From positions 1 to 59,512 of the forward strand of contig DYEF01000055.1 of assembly GCA_020725805.1 (NCBI GenBank): DNA of 59,512 nt, in the 5' to 3' direction. A program made the translations under genes and the position numbers. Shown piece by piece: positions 32,908 through 41,992 of this stretch (within the stretch, counting starts at the first letter, position 1; each line of letters starts with the position of its first letter). Under the pieces are notes generated by a model that was given only the letters and a program-made list of their open reading frames with translations, was not told the origin of the DNA and searched no databases. The DNA comes from Bdellovibrio sp. Its GTDB lineage: Bacteria > Myxococcota > SpSt-1050.

Positions 32908-34284
32908 GTGAGCAGGTATTTTATTCTATCTATCCTTGTTCTTTTTCTCTTCTGTCACTGTGATTGTATGAATGGTGAGTGGGGATTTATTGATAAAAAC
33001 GGGAATGTAGTTGTAGATTTCAGGTATGACGAGGTAAAGTCGTATTCCGGAGGAGTTGCCGTAGTTTACAAGGATGGGAAGGCAGGACTTGTAGATTACA
33101 ATGGCAAAGAGATACTGAAACCCGCATTCTCCGATATATATGATTTCGTCGGAAAATATGGTTACTTCGTTATAAGAAAAGAAGTAGATGGGAGAATTGA
33201 TGAGTCTTATGGGTTCCTTGAGAATAGCGGAAAGGTTGTAGTTGAGCCGGTCTACGGATATGTAAAGTTTATCTACTCCGATATAGCTGCTGTAAGAAAT
33301 AAAAATGGTTCAAAGTACTTTCTTCTCAAAATCGGAGAGAACAAGAAGATTACGGACGAAATCTTTGACGATATAAATAATTTCTCTGAAGACAGGGCAG
33401 CGTTTAAGTCTAATGAGAAGTACGGCGTAGTAGATGTGTCAGGAAGAATCATAGTTGAGCCGAAGTATAATGACATCCGTGATTACAAAGACGGATATGC
33501 TATTGCGAGAACAAACAAAAAAGATGGGGTATTGGACAAAGAAGGGAATGTCTTACTGGATTTTATATATGATGAGATTGTGGGAATTGAAAAGGATTAC
33601 ATAACGTTTAAGAGCGATGTAAAATACGGAATAATGAATATCAGAGACAAGAGTGTATTTATCGAGCCAAAATACAATATGCTCTCTGTGGTAAAAGACT
33701 CATTTGCGGTATTCTGTAACGGGAGTTGCACGAAATGCGACGAACAGATATGCAGTATCGACAGCAGATTTACCGATTTTGGGAGGGAGATTTACATAGG
33801 AGACGAGGTCGGATATGTCAGTTTGAAGGGAGAAATAACCGTATTCAATGATATCAACATTGCTTCTGTGTTCAGTCAGAAGCGGGCTGTTGTATGTAAC
33901 TGGAAGGACAGATACAGTTCTGCGAGTTGCTATCTTATAGACGAAAATCTCAAGAGAGTCGGTTCTGATAATTACGAGGTGATAAAGGATTTTTATAATG
34001 AAAGGGCAGTGGTATGCAATGACTGCAGATATGGCTATGGAGATTTCTATTTTATTGATTTATCTGGCTCGAGGATCAATAATGAACCATTTATACAGGC
34101 AAAGAACTTTTCAGAGGGGCTTGCTGCGGTCGTCAGGGATCAGCCGGGGCTTACAGACTGGAATTTTATAGATACGAATGGAAGAATTGTGATAGATGAC
34201 GAATATAACATAGCCTTTTCATTTAAGGAAGGAAGGGCTGCCGTCTGCAAAGGCTTATGCGAGAGGCTCGGAGGCGGACATTAA
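32908..34284 (+). CDS. exported WG-repeat protein
   Basis: From GTG 32908, seven bases after a strong AAAGGAGGT, the protein has 458 residues. This start directly opens the signal peptide (SRYFILSILVLFLF); an in-frame TTG at 32857 is less likely. Cys-16 may be a lipobox Cys. The rest is a tandem array of WG (KWG-type) repeats of about 45-55 residues: GEWGFIDKNGNVVV, KAGLVDYNGKEIL, KYGVVDVSGRIIV, KDGVLDKEGNVLL, KYGIMNIRDK and later GYVSLKGEITV. Each gives a small beta module. WG proteins are widespread with unknown biochemistry; surface exposure is likely. The stop lies 62 bp before the next lipoprotein start. Confidence 0.88.
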   Translation: MSRYFILSILVLFLFCHCDCMNGEWGFIDKNGNVVVDFRYDEVKSYSGGVAVVYKDGKAGLVDYNGKEILKPAFSDIYDFVGKYGYFVIRKEVDGRIDESYGFLENSGKVVVEPVYGYVKFIYSDIAAVRNKNGSKYFLLKIGENKKITDEIFDDINNFSEDRAAFKSNEKYGVVDVSGRIIVEPKYNDIRDYKDGYAIARTNKKDGVLDKEGNVLLDFIYDEIVGIEKDYITFKSDVKYGIMNIRDKSVFIEPKYNMLSVVKDSFAVFCNGSCTKCDEQICSIDSRFTDFGREIYIGDEVGYVSLKGEITVFNDINIASVFSQKRAVVCNWKDRYSSASCYLIDENLKRVGSDNYEVIKDFYNERAVVCNDCRYGYGDFYFIDLSGSRINNEPFIQAKNFSEGLAAVVRDQPGLTDWNFIDTNGRIVIDDEYNIAFSFKEGRAAVCKGLCERLGGGH

Positions 34285-34346
34285 TAGTTTTATATTGTCT
34301 GTTTATAAAAGGTAGTGTAAAATATGTTTTCGACCGGAGGTACAAT

Positions 34347-36137
34347 ATGCGCAAGATTATTTTTGCAATTATTCTGTCTTTTCTCTTTGGTGCCTGTGGC
34401 AGTTCGGTTACTGATATCTCAAAGGATATACTGTTAGGGGATATTTCTTTTTTGGATACCGGAACCGTTAAGGATTACAGTGAGCCGGCCGATACAATAA
34501 CGGACTGTATCGTTTGTGACTTTGGTCAGAATACGGATGTAGGAATAACCGACGAATCGGCAAATGATGTTCTTTTGACTGATAGCGAGACAGAGGATGC
34601 AGAGACAGACGCTCCTGTTCTGCCCGATGCAATATCAGAGGACATTACCGGGGATTTCTTATCGTTTGATGGCGGAACAGATGATATAATCGTTGATGCC
34701 TCAGAAGATGTGGTAAATACGGATGCCGGGACGGACGGAGGAGCAGATGTCTATGAGGATGCGGGCTCCGGTTATTGTACTCTGGGAGATAAGAGGGATT
34801 ATAAATGCCCGGACGGAGAGTTGATCGACTATTGTGTATGTGAGAACAGGGGATGCAAACCGCGATGCGACAAGATTGGAACCGAGAGTGAAGGCTGGTA
34901 TGACTGCAGCGGACAACTTATAAAATGGGATTTTTGTGCAAAGTGCAGTGCCTACTGCGGGGCCCTCGGCTCGAAATCAGAGGGGTGGTATTCTGACTGC
35001 TCAGGTCTGATTAAATGGGATCAGTGTGCACCTGACTGGTTCTGCCTTGAATCCCCGGAATCGAGATGCGGCCTCCCCTGTACGGATTCCTGCGACTGCC
35101 CGAAGGAGAAACCATTCTGTATAAACGGGCATTGTGATAATTCAGCGGTTATCAGCTGCAGCAGCGATAATATGTGCCCCTGCGGATCTTACTGTATGAA
35201 GTCTTTCTGTGTGGAGGGGACGGAGAAGTGCTATACCAGCTGTGATTGCAAGCAGGGATATATATGCGTCAACAATGTCTGCAAGGAAAAACTAAGCAGC
35301 GACTGTTCGAACGAACCCTGTCCCTGCAACTCTTACTGCGCGAAGAATCCGTTTGGTGTGGATACCTGTCAGAAGGGCTGTCTTGATAACTGTGATTGTC
35401 CTTCTGCGGCACCGATATGTTCGGGCGGAATGTGTATATCTGAACTGATCTTCGATTGTAAGGGAGACGACAGAAATTGTCCCTGCAATCAGATTTGTAT
35501 ATACGGGAAATGTGTAAAGTCAGACGAGCTTTGTGGCAACTCCTGTGAGTGTCTGAATCCTTTAAGACAGGTTTGTATTAATAATGTTTGCACAGACGGG
35601 ATAAGCGGCTGCAGCAACGACTCAGAGTGTCCCTGCGGTATGACCTGTATAAAAGGAAATTGTTACTCTGCTGATGCCTGCAGAAACTCGTGTGACTGTA
35701 AAGAAAAAGAGATATGCAGGAGCGGCAAATGTGAACCTTACGATTCGAATGCCGGGTGTAAGACCGATACAGATTGTCCCTGTAATCAGGTCTGTGCCTC
35801 AGGTGTCTGTATAATCAGTGAACCCCTCCCCTGCAAATACTCTTGTGATTGCCCGAAGAATATGATATGTAAGAGCGGAACCTGTGAGCAGTATGTCGTC
35901 TATAAATGCCTGAATGATAATGACTGCCTATGCGGTAATTACTGTGATCTGTCGTCGGGAAATGTAGGTTATTGCACCTCCGGCTGTAATGACCCGTGTG
36001 ACTGTCCGGCCGAGAAACCATATTGTGTCAAAGGACAGTGCCAGACAGGCGGTATAATACCTGTTGCCTGCAAGACAGACAGCGATTGCAGATGCAGAGA
36101 GGTCTGTAAGGGTGGAGAATGCCTGCCGATCAAGTAG
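34347..36137 (+). CDS. stalked lipoprotein with tandem Cys-rich repeats
   Basis: From ATG 34347 (GGAGGT upstream) it has 596 residues; the frame is open back to 34257, overlapping the WG gene, but that part is not a signal peptide. The lipobox is LFGAC (Cys-17). Residues 18-150 are a long Asp/Thr/Glu-rich stalk. Residues about 155-235 hold a duplicated motif (TESEGWYDCSGQLIKWDFC and KSEGWYSDCSGLIKWDQC). From about 250 to the end runs a disulfide-type array with the pattern C-x-D-x-(D/E)CPC-x3-C-x2-G-x-C, around eight to ten times. It resembles eukaryote-like Cys modules seen in Myxococcota surface proteins. Function unknown; adhesion or scaffold is plausible. Confidence 0.8.
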   Translation: MRKIIFAIILSFLFGACGSSVTDISKDILLGDISFLDTGTVKDYSEPADTITDCIVCDFGQNTDVGITDESANDVLLTDSETEDAETDAPVLPDAISEDITGDFLSFDGGTDDIIVDASEDVVNTDAGTDGGADVYEDAGSGYCTLGDKRDYKCPDGELIDYCVCENRGCKPRCDKIGTESEGWYDCSGQLIKWDFCAKCSAYCGALGSKSEGWYSDCSGLIKWDQCAPDWFCLESPESRCGLPCTDSCDCPKEKPFCINGHCDNSAVISCSSDNMCPCGSYCMKSFCVEGTEKCYTSCDCKQGYICVNNVCKEKLSSDCSNEPCPCNSYCAKNPFGVDTCQKGCLDNCDCPSAAPICSGGMCISELIFDCKGDDRNCPCNQICIYGKCVKSDELCGNSCECLNPLRQVCINNVCTDGISGCSNDSECPCGMTCIKGNCYSADACRNSCDCKEKEICRSGKCEPYDSNAGCKTDTDCPCNQVCASGVCIISEPLPCKYSCDCPKNMICKSGTCEQYVVYKCLNDNDCLCGNYCDLSSGNVGYCTSGCNDPCDCPAEKPYCVKGQCQTGGIIPVACKTDSDCRCREVCKGGECLPIK

Positions 36138-36175
36138 GCTTTGATGTTGTATAGGGCCTTTTTGGTTGCTGTGAT

Positions 36176-37375
36176 TTACTTGCCCGCTTTAAGGCTGCCT
36201 ATCTCCACGCTGTCCGTATACATATAATAGCCGAACCCGCCGATGACGTAGATTGTACCACCAACGTTTACAACGCTGTGTGAAGCTCTTGGATTTTTGA
36301 TGGAGTCGTAATATGTCCACATATTTGTCGTCTGGTCATAGGCCATTGTTTTATCCAGATATAAATCTGCTCCGTCTTTGCCGCCGATTATTACGAACTT
36401 GCCGTCGAATTCTATGCCTGCATTTCCGATTTCATAGGCGGCAACCGGCATAGGTTCTGCGTCTCTCCATTCATTCTTCTCTGTGTCATAGATTTCGTGA
36501 GAAGCGAGCGGTTTTTTACTCTCCTGATATCCGCCGGCCACGTGAAATTTTCCGTTTACAAAGGCGCAGGCAAAGTCAGCTCTGGGCTGTTTCATCGGAG
36601 CAAGCTCGGTCCATTCTCCCGTTGCCGGGTCGTATCTGTAAAACCTGCTGACAGCTGTATTGCTGTTAATAGCCTTTTCTCCTCCGGCAACATAGAGTTT
36701 GCCGTCATATATTGCTGCACAGCTCTTCCCTACAGCGTCTCCCGGATACGGTTCCTTCTTGCTCCACTCCTGCGTTTCTGTATTGAACACATAGTGATCA
36801 GTATATGGCGTAAACCAGTAGTGCCCGTTTACAATGTGTATTGACTTTCCTATTACACCGCCGGCTCTCATACTCATATCATTATTAAAACCTTCCGGCA
36901 GATCTGCGAGCGGATTCCATTTACCTTCGGATATATCAAGAACCTCTCTTTTGTATTTGCTTGTTCCGAAGATCGCAAGAAGATATATCTTACCGCCTGC
37001 AAATGCAGCAATACCTTCGGCGTGTTTGTCGAGTGTCGAGGGACCGTCCTGCCATTCAATTCTGGATTCGAAACCGACATCTGCAGTACTGCCGGTATCA
37101 TTGTTTGCTCCCGCATCGCCACCGGTATCCTCAGTGCCTGTATCTGTAACCGAAGAGGTGTCTCCGCCTGTATCTCCCGTATTTACATCATCTGATGCAT
37201 CGGGACTGATCGGGGAATCACTACCAGTAATATCTGAAGCAGCGGTGTCATTCGGGATCGCGTCGCCAGATAAGGTGTCTTTTGTCTTATCTTCATCCGA
37301 TTGACAGGATACGGCATAGAAAAGTAGTGCAAAAGAGATCAAAGTTGACAGGAAAATAAATGCTTTTCTCCTCAT
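36176..37375 (-). CDS. stalked Kelch-repeat lipoprotein
   Basis: A 399-residue lipoprotein from the Met at 37375, preceded by GGAGG. Lipobox AVSC (Cys-24) is followed by an Asp/Thr/Gly/Ser-rich stalk to about residue 95 (DTGGDTSSVTDTGTEDTGGD). The rest is a six-bladed Kelch propeller: repeats with KLYVAGGEKAI, KFHVAGGYQES, KFVIIGGKDG and TIYVIGGFGYYM, each followed by a Y..T..W segment (TGEWTELAPM, KNEWRDAEPM). It is surface or periplasmic and probably a binding platform. It converges on the Cys-repeat lipoprotein gene with a 38-bp gap. Confidence 0.88.
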   Translation of the reverse strand: MRRKAFIFLSTLISFALLFYAVSCQSDEDKTKDTLSGDAIPNDTAASDITGSDSPISPDASDDVNTGDTGGDTSSVTDTGTEDTGGDAGANNDTGSTADVGFESRIEWQDGPSTLDKHAEGIAAFAGGKIYLLAIFGTSKYKREVLDISEGKWNPLADLPEGFNNDMSMRAGGVIGKSIHIVNGHYWFTPYTDHYVFNTETQEWSKKEPYPGDAVGKSCAAIYDGKLYVAGGEKAINSNTAVSRFYRYDPATGEWTELAPMKQPRADFACAFVNGKFHVAGGYQESKKPLASHEIYDTEKNEWRDAEPMPVAAYEIGNAGIEFDGKFVIIGGKDGADLYLDKTMAYDQTTNMWTYYDSIKNPRASHSVVNVGGTIYVIGGFGYYMYTDSVEIGSLKAGK

Positions 37376-37533
37376 AAAACCTCCTTTTGATACAGGGTAA
37401 AATACCCACACAGTATCTGGAAAATAGCACGGATATCTTTTTTGTCAACGGAAAACATAACGCAGAGCGTCATTTTGCAGACTCTCTCTGACCGTTCTCC
37501 TGAATATTCTGTTTAATCCGGCAGATTCTGATG

Positions 37534-38238
37534 TTAAATATTCTGTTTTGTCTCACCGGCAGGTTTGACGGACAACCTGTTTAGGATATTGATATTTTCA
37601 GAAATATTCAGAATGTCGAAGAAGAGACATTTGTATACTCTCTTTAGTTGGGAGATTCTCTCTCTGATTTCACTTAATGATTTTATGTTTTCTGTGAGTT
37701 TCAGCAATTCATCTGATTCAGAGATAAAATCACCGGTAAGCGTCTTAAGCGCCGTTACGGAGAGCTTCATCTGGTCGAAAATTGATTTCGGGTCTTTAAG
37801 AGTGGAGCAGGAATCCTCTGTTGACCTGTTCAGAGAGGAAGAGATGAGTCCGTCAGAGGCTAACCACAATAGTTCGTTTAATCTGCTTATATGATACGAA
37901 TCGCTGAAATTGTGCTCAATCGCCAAGGAAACTTTATTGAATAATTCGCCTATCTTTCTGAATCTCAGTATTTCCTCTTCACTTGTTTTATATGAGAAAT
38001 TTTTCTGGTATAAATCGGATTCGACCCTTGCTATTTCGGAATCATTCAGCAGAGAAGAGATCTCCCTGATTCTCTCTCTTATTGCTTCAATCTCTTCCCT
38101 GATTATTATCAGGTAGACCTCAAATTCATAATCAGAATCCGAATAGTTGTCGCCGAAAATCGAAAGCAGTCCGGAATCCTCCATAATATCGATGGTAATG
38201 GCATTAACTGTTGTTGTGTAAGGAATTTTCGTTTTCAT
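37534..38238 (-). CDS. coiled-coil hypothetical protein
   Basis: A 234-residue protein behind GAGGAGG. After a short beta-like start (YTTTVNAITIDIMEDSGLL) it is almost entirely helical, with long Glu/Arg/Lys/Leu runs (REEIEAIRERIREISSLL, LTENIKSLSEIRERI) indicating coiled coils. There is no signal peptide, membrane helix or cysteine cluster. No family recognised; the gene stands alone. The role is unknown. Confidence 0.7.
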   Translation of the reverse strand: MKTKIPYTTTVNAITIDIMEDSGLLSIFGDNYSDSDYEFEVYLIIIREEIEAIRERIREISSLLNDSEIARVESDLYQKNFSYKTSEEEILRFRKIGELFNKVSLAIEHNFSDSYHISRLNELLWLASDGLISSSLNRSTEDSCSTLKDPKSIFDQMKLSVTALKTLTGDFISESDELLKLTENIKSLSEIRERISQLKRVYKCLFFDILNISENINILNRLSVKPAGETKQNI

Positions 38239-38588
38239 TGTAAACCTCCTCTGGTTTTACGGGGACCACATATCAGTCTCCCGCTGTACATCTATTATAA
38301 GGATTGAAAGAACATAAATTGCGTATAGTTTTTATTTTTTGATCTTTTCATAAATGCAGATTCAACACAGACAGAGTTTCGGAATTTTCGAAAATACTCA
38401 GCAGGATTTCATAAAGAATAATACCCTGTCTTTTCCCGTGTAAAATGCCAGGTTTATACCCGGCACCGAAAAACACAATAAATTCAAGGTGTTATAACTC
38501 TAACTGGCACCGCAAGAGGTAGCTGTCAGGCGGCAACCAAGCCATACATATATAATATTGTATAGTAATGTATTTGTTTAGTTCGGGT
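38239..38588. repeat. intergenic region with two GGCAC motifs
   Basis: No gene seen. TACCCGGCACC (38457-38467) and TAACTGGCACC (38501-38511) repeat the motif family of the 9.4-10.1 kb stretch in the same orientation. A candidate -10 TATAAT for the coiled-coil gene lies near 38300 without a convincing -35 box. Confidence 0.5.
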
Positions 38589-38604
38589 TGTTTCATATGA
38601 AACA
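38589..38604. other. parS-like palindrome, copy A
   Basis: TGTTTCATATGAAACA is a perfect 16-bp palindrome. It matches the bacterial parS consensus TGTTTCACGTGAAACA at 14 of 16 positions; only the two central bases differ. It lies directly after the stop of the Cys-rich lipoprotein gene and about 11 kb from dnaA. No parA or parB gene is in the window. Confidence 0.45.
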
Positions 38605-38606
38605 TT

Positions 38607-39977
38607 TCAGGGTCTTTTTTCGGGGTTGTATAGTTTTTCGTACTTTAACCAGCCGTTTTTGGATAATTCGATTACATCCTTACAGGACGATGTATTGCTC
38701 ATCTTGGCCGCCCTGAAGTAGCTTCTGTTGGGATTGCTGTATTTTTCTATGTAAGGTTTGTAGTAGAGTATTTCCGGTTTAGTGTCGATGATCGAGAGTT
38801 CATTACTGAAGTCTATCAGTCCCTGAAGGTGCCGGGAGTCGGTTACGTTCACGTTGAGTGTTGTCCAGAAGCGCTGAACACTGTAGATCTCTCCGCTAAT
38901 CAGCCCTGTTAAAAAGACTGTTACTCCGGGTTTGTTGTCTCTGTCGTCGTCTGACTGGTTATCCGGATGTTCCCTGTCCGGCAGCGGGTCATTATAAATA
39001 TCCCTCAGTTTTGCCCCAAAGAGGATATGAACTTTATCCGTATAAAAGGAATTACCCGGTTTTAGTTCAGGCGGCCTTTTGACATATACACTAGCCACAG
39101 GCATATTGATTATATAATTGTCTGGAATTATCATTCTGGCTATATCTTCGTAGTCGGGATTGTTGTCATCAAAATTCTCGAATTGTAACTGGCACCAGCG
39201 TTTGTGGATTTCGATATCCTCATTTTTCTGTACTATTTTTACCAGCAGAAGGCTTTTGAGGACCGTGTTCTGAACATTGATAAACGGCACATTCTTGATT
39301 GTCATCGCTGCATTAATTGCAAACCCCCATACGCCTTCATACTGGTGTGCCGGATATGCCGGATTATTCTCTTTCCCCCAGTCGATACCGCCTATTTGTG
39401 GTGTACATTCGCCCAAGCCGGCTTCCTGAGAATCTTCATTCTGAATACTTTTTTCCGGTTCTGATAACTGGCACTCATACTGCCATCCGTGTATGTAGCA
39501 GTCGCTACTTGAATTGCATTTCCGGAAGCATACACCCTCAGACTTATTGCAGGCATATCCCATACCAAGCCTCTTACAGGAGCTGTCATCAGTGCAGTTC
39601 AGGGTGCAGAAGTTTTTGTGACAGGAGAAATTATTTGAATTGAAGAAGTTTATGCATTCTGTATCCGTCTGGCATACCCTGTCGCTCGTCTCTACGCAGT
39701 TTCTGTCCTTGTCTCCTTCGGGGACGCATCTCCCGCAGGGGGAACATTCGTAGTTCATCCCCGTTTCGGAATATCTGGCATTACAGTCTTTTGAGGTCGA
39801 GCATTCTACAGAACAAACCTTCTTTTCATCACAGAATCTTCCGGTCCCGCAGTCAAAATCGGTCTCACACTTCTGGTACCCGAGCAGTTCCTCGCTTATA
39901 ATGTTTCCGTCCTTTGTTTCACATGAAACAGATAACAGGGCGATAAAGAAGAAAAGTATAGTAAATCTCAATCCCAT
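38607..39977 (-). CDS. Cys-rich lipoprotein
   Basis: A 456-residue lipoprotein with lipobox LLSVSC (Cys-19). Residues about 35-190 contain roughly two dozen cysteines in small modules (KCETDFDCGTGRFC, CNARYSETGMNYEC, CSPCGRC, CTDDSSCKRLG, CNSSSDCYIHG), like the Cys-rich proteins elsewhere in the window. The C-terminal ~250 residues are Cys-poor and probably beta-rich. Two copies of the dispersed motif TAACTGGCAC(C/T) lie inside the gene (39186-39196 and 39465-39475), both read as Cys-Gln-Leu. A parS-like site covers the lipobox codons. Function unknown. Confidence 0.75.
   Translation of the reverse strand: MGLRFTILFFFIALLSVSCETKDGNIISEELLGYQKCETDFDCGTGRFCDEKKVCSVECSTSKDCNARYSETGMNYECSPCGRCVPEGDKDRNCVETSDRVCQTDTECINFFNSNNFSCHKNFCTLNCTDDSSCKRLGMGYACNKSEGVCFRKCNSSSDCYIHGWQYECQLSEPEKSIQNEDSQEAGLGECTPQIGGIDWGKENNPAYPAHQYEGVWGFAINAAMTIKNVPFINVQNTVLKSLLLVKIVQKNEDIEIHKRWCQLQFENFDDNNPDYEDIARMIIPDNYIINMPVASVYVKRPPELKPGNSFYTDKVHILFGAKLRDIYNDPLPDREHPDNQSDDDRDNKPGVTVFLTGLISGEIYSVQRFWTTLNVNVTDSRHLQGLIDFSNELSIIDTKPEILYYKPYIEKYSNPNRSYFRAAKMSNTSSCKDVIELSKNGWLKYEKLYNPEKRP
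39915..39930. other. parS-like palindrome, copy B
   Basis: TGTTTCACATGAAACA matches the parS consensus TGTTTCACGTGAAACA at 15 of 16 positions. It lies in coding sequence, over the lipobox codons (Ser-Val-Ser-Cys-Glu-Thr) of the Cys-rich lipoprotein, 1.3 kb from copy A. Confidence 0.5.
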
Positions 39978-40209
39978 ATTGATTCCTCAAAGGTAATGGG
40001 TTTATATCCTATATGTTAAGATTACATATCAGCAAAAAGGATTCCTATCCGTTTTTTAATGCCGGATCTTTTCGGTCTTAGCAAAGTGTCGAATTTTGTA
40101 ATTATTATAAACAGATTTTTGCCAAAGAAATTTTTACGGCAAGTTTTTTCCGGCCTAAAGAATCTTTTTTCAGAAAAATCAAATCAAAAAGGGTACGCGG
40201 AGGTATTTT

Positions 40210-40806
40210 ATGAATATAAAATTCATTTTTGGATTGTTCTTGCTTTTTTCAGCTTCCTTAACCGCATATGCTGCCGAATGGGAGCTCGATAAATCTCATT
40301 CGGGCGTATATTTTTCGGTAAAGCACCTTGGAATTTCGAACGTAAAAGGGGAGTTTACCAACTTTGAAGTGAAGGTTACCGGAGAGAAGGAGACGGTTGA
40401 GAAGTCCGAAGTATTTGCCAGAATCTATGTCGATAGCATTAATACGCGCGAGCCCAAAAGGGACGAGCATCTGAAATCTGCCGATTTCTTTGATGTGATG
40501 AAGTATCCGTACATAGAATTCAGGTCTAAAAAGATAACGAAGGTATCTGAAACAAAGCTCAGACTGACCGGCGACCTTACAATGCACGGGGTAACCAAGG
40601 AGATTTCGATGGATGTCGAGAGCCCGGGATATGAGATAGTCGATCCGTGGGGAAAGACAAGGGCGGGCTTTAATGCAAAGACCACAATAAACAGGAAGGA
40701 TTTCGGAATCAACTGGAACAAGACACTTGATAAGGGTGGTCTTGTAGTCGGAAATGAGGTCGATATTATCATTGAGCTGGAACTTATCAGGAAGACGAAT
40801 AAATAG
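40210..40806 (+). CDS. yceI: YceI-family periplasmic protein
   Basis: A 198-residue protein with signal peptide (cleavage near AYA|AEW) and the complete YceI lipocalin-like barrel: WELDKSHSGVYFSVKHLG, the IYVDSINTREPKRDEHLKS region, DFFDVMKYPYIEFRS, LTGDLTMHGVTKEISM and GFNAKTTINRKDFGINWN. YceI proteins bind polyisoprenoid chains. The start has only a weak GGAGG-like site (GCGGAGG). It stands alone between two long non-coding stretches. Confidence 0.95.
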   Translation: MNIKFIFGLFLLFSASLTAYAAEWELDKSHSGVYFSVKHLGISNVKGEFTNFEVKVTGEKETVEKSEVFARIYVDSINTREPKRDEHLKSADFFDVMKYPYIEFRSKKITKVSETKLRLTGDLTMHGVTKEISMDVESPGYEIVDPWGKTRAGFNAKTTINRKDFGINWNKTLDKGGLVVGNEVDIIIELELIRKTNK

Positions 40807-41681
40807 TGCACAAAATACAAAATAGTATTCGGAATATAAAATCAGCGGTTCACCGGTGCCAGGCATTGTTGCAACTCTTTGATATCGTTGTGTTTTTGGT
40901 GTAAGCACAGAAAGAAGCAGACTAATAAACAGGTTTATCAGGGTGCAGGATTGATATCTATAAAGCAATAATTGAGGGTTAAATCTGTAAGGCTGCTTCT
41001 GAAACACTAAAGTTCGCTCTAATCCAAACATATTGACCGGAACATGGGCTTGGGATCCGCATTACGTTTGTTGAAAGCTCTGTCGCGCAAGGAGTTCCGG
41101 AAAGGAAAGTATTGTTGAATTCACAAGTGCCAGGTATGGTTCTAATGTGTTGATTTTATTTGGTTTTTACTCTGCTTGCATTGAGCCCGATAAGCTTAAT
41201 CTTTAACTGGCACCGGAACAAGCTGGCCCTAACATACTGTTACGAGAACCACAACGCAACACCTGTATTGTATGTGACATCTGTTGCTTATGGCTTTTTT
41301 GGTATCATCCTGAAATCTTTAATCTTTTTAATAGGTTAGGATCTATAGTTAATATGTTGGCGTACAATATTATTACGCTATATTTTACTCGAATTGCTAT
41401 AACATACTTAGATATTTAGACATTTTGCGTTGCAGAAACCCTCAATAACATAAGTAATATAATATAACTATAATAAATAGACGATTGGGCGCATAATTCA
41501 TTATCCAAAATATCAAAATATATTATATTCTGCTTTTCCAAATTTTATTTATTAATTATACGCTTCGGGCGGCCATGCTACGGTAACCGGAAAAATTACG
41601 AAGAATCTGCAGTCTCATATAACGTTTTGCTCCTGCATAGGGATGAAACCTTATTACCGTTTCGGGATGAAATTTTTTTAT
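40807..41681. repeat. long non-coding stretch with GGCAC/GTGCC motifs
   Basis: No credible gene. The dispersed motif occurs as ACCGGTGCCAGGCA (40852-40865, reverse orientation), AAGTGCCAGGTA (41125-41136, reverse) and TAACTGGCACC (41204-41214, forward). 41340-41560 is extremely A+T-rich. GGGATGAAA is directly repeated near 41640 and 41664, around a short GAAAC/GTTTC hairpin. Nothing else recognised. Confidence 0.5.
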
Positions 41682-41710
41682 TTGACATATCAGGCTTTTG
41701 GTAGCATTTA
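41682..41710 (+). promoter_or_regulatory. possible promoter of the 39-aa ORF
   Basis: TTGACA (41682-41687), 17-bp spacer, CATTTA (41705-41710). The -35 box is perfect and the -10 box poor. TTTGACATAT is shared with the XRE promoter at 166-175. Confidence 0.35.
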
Positions 41711-41736
41711 AGGGGCACTTTCGGAGGTCTTCTTTA

Positions 41737-41856
41737 ATGAAGAAGGTCATTCTCTTTATCATCATTTCTGCCTTTGCGATACTGGCTCTCAACTTTTATG
41801 CAAATACCGAAGAGTCCGATTTAAGAGATAGAATTTCCGTTTCTAATCAGAAATAG
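41737..41856 (+). CDS. small 39-residue exported or membrane peptide
   Basis: ATG 41737 follows GGAGG by 9 nt. The peptide starts MKKVILFIIISAFAILALNF, a perfect signal peptide or single membrane helix, and ends in a polar tail (ANTEESDLRDRISVSNQK). A promoter-like sequence lies about 30 bp upstream. It could be a small membrane protein or the remnant 5' end of a secreted-protein gene. The region after it is non-coding up to the YjbQ gene. Confidence 0.5.
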   Translation: MKKVILFIIISAFAILALNFYANTEESDLRDRISVSNQK

Positions 41857-41992
41857 CCATAAAACCTGCAATCAGTTTATTGATACCGTTGTTTGGAGTC
41901 TTTTAAAAGGTAGCTGGTGAATCGTTGTTGTAATATTTTACCAGAGAAATGCCCAGTACATTTTCATGTTTGCAAAACAAAAGATTTTGTCT

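Noticed and set aside
40258-41031. 257-residue minus-strand frame over the YceI gene
   Set aside because: YceI is an unmistakable family match on the other strand, and the minus frame has no recognisable domain.
41556-41792. 78-residue minus-strand frame
   Set aside because: No ribosome site, TTG start, Lys/Arg/Met-rich without domain; it overlaps the better supported 39-residue plus-strand peptide.
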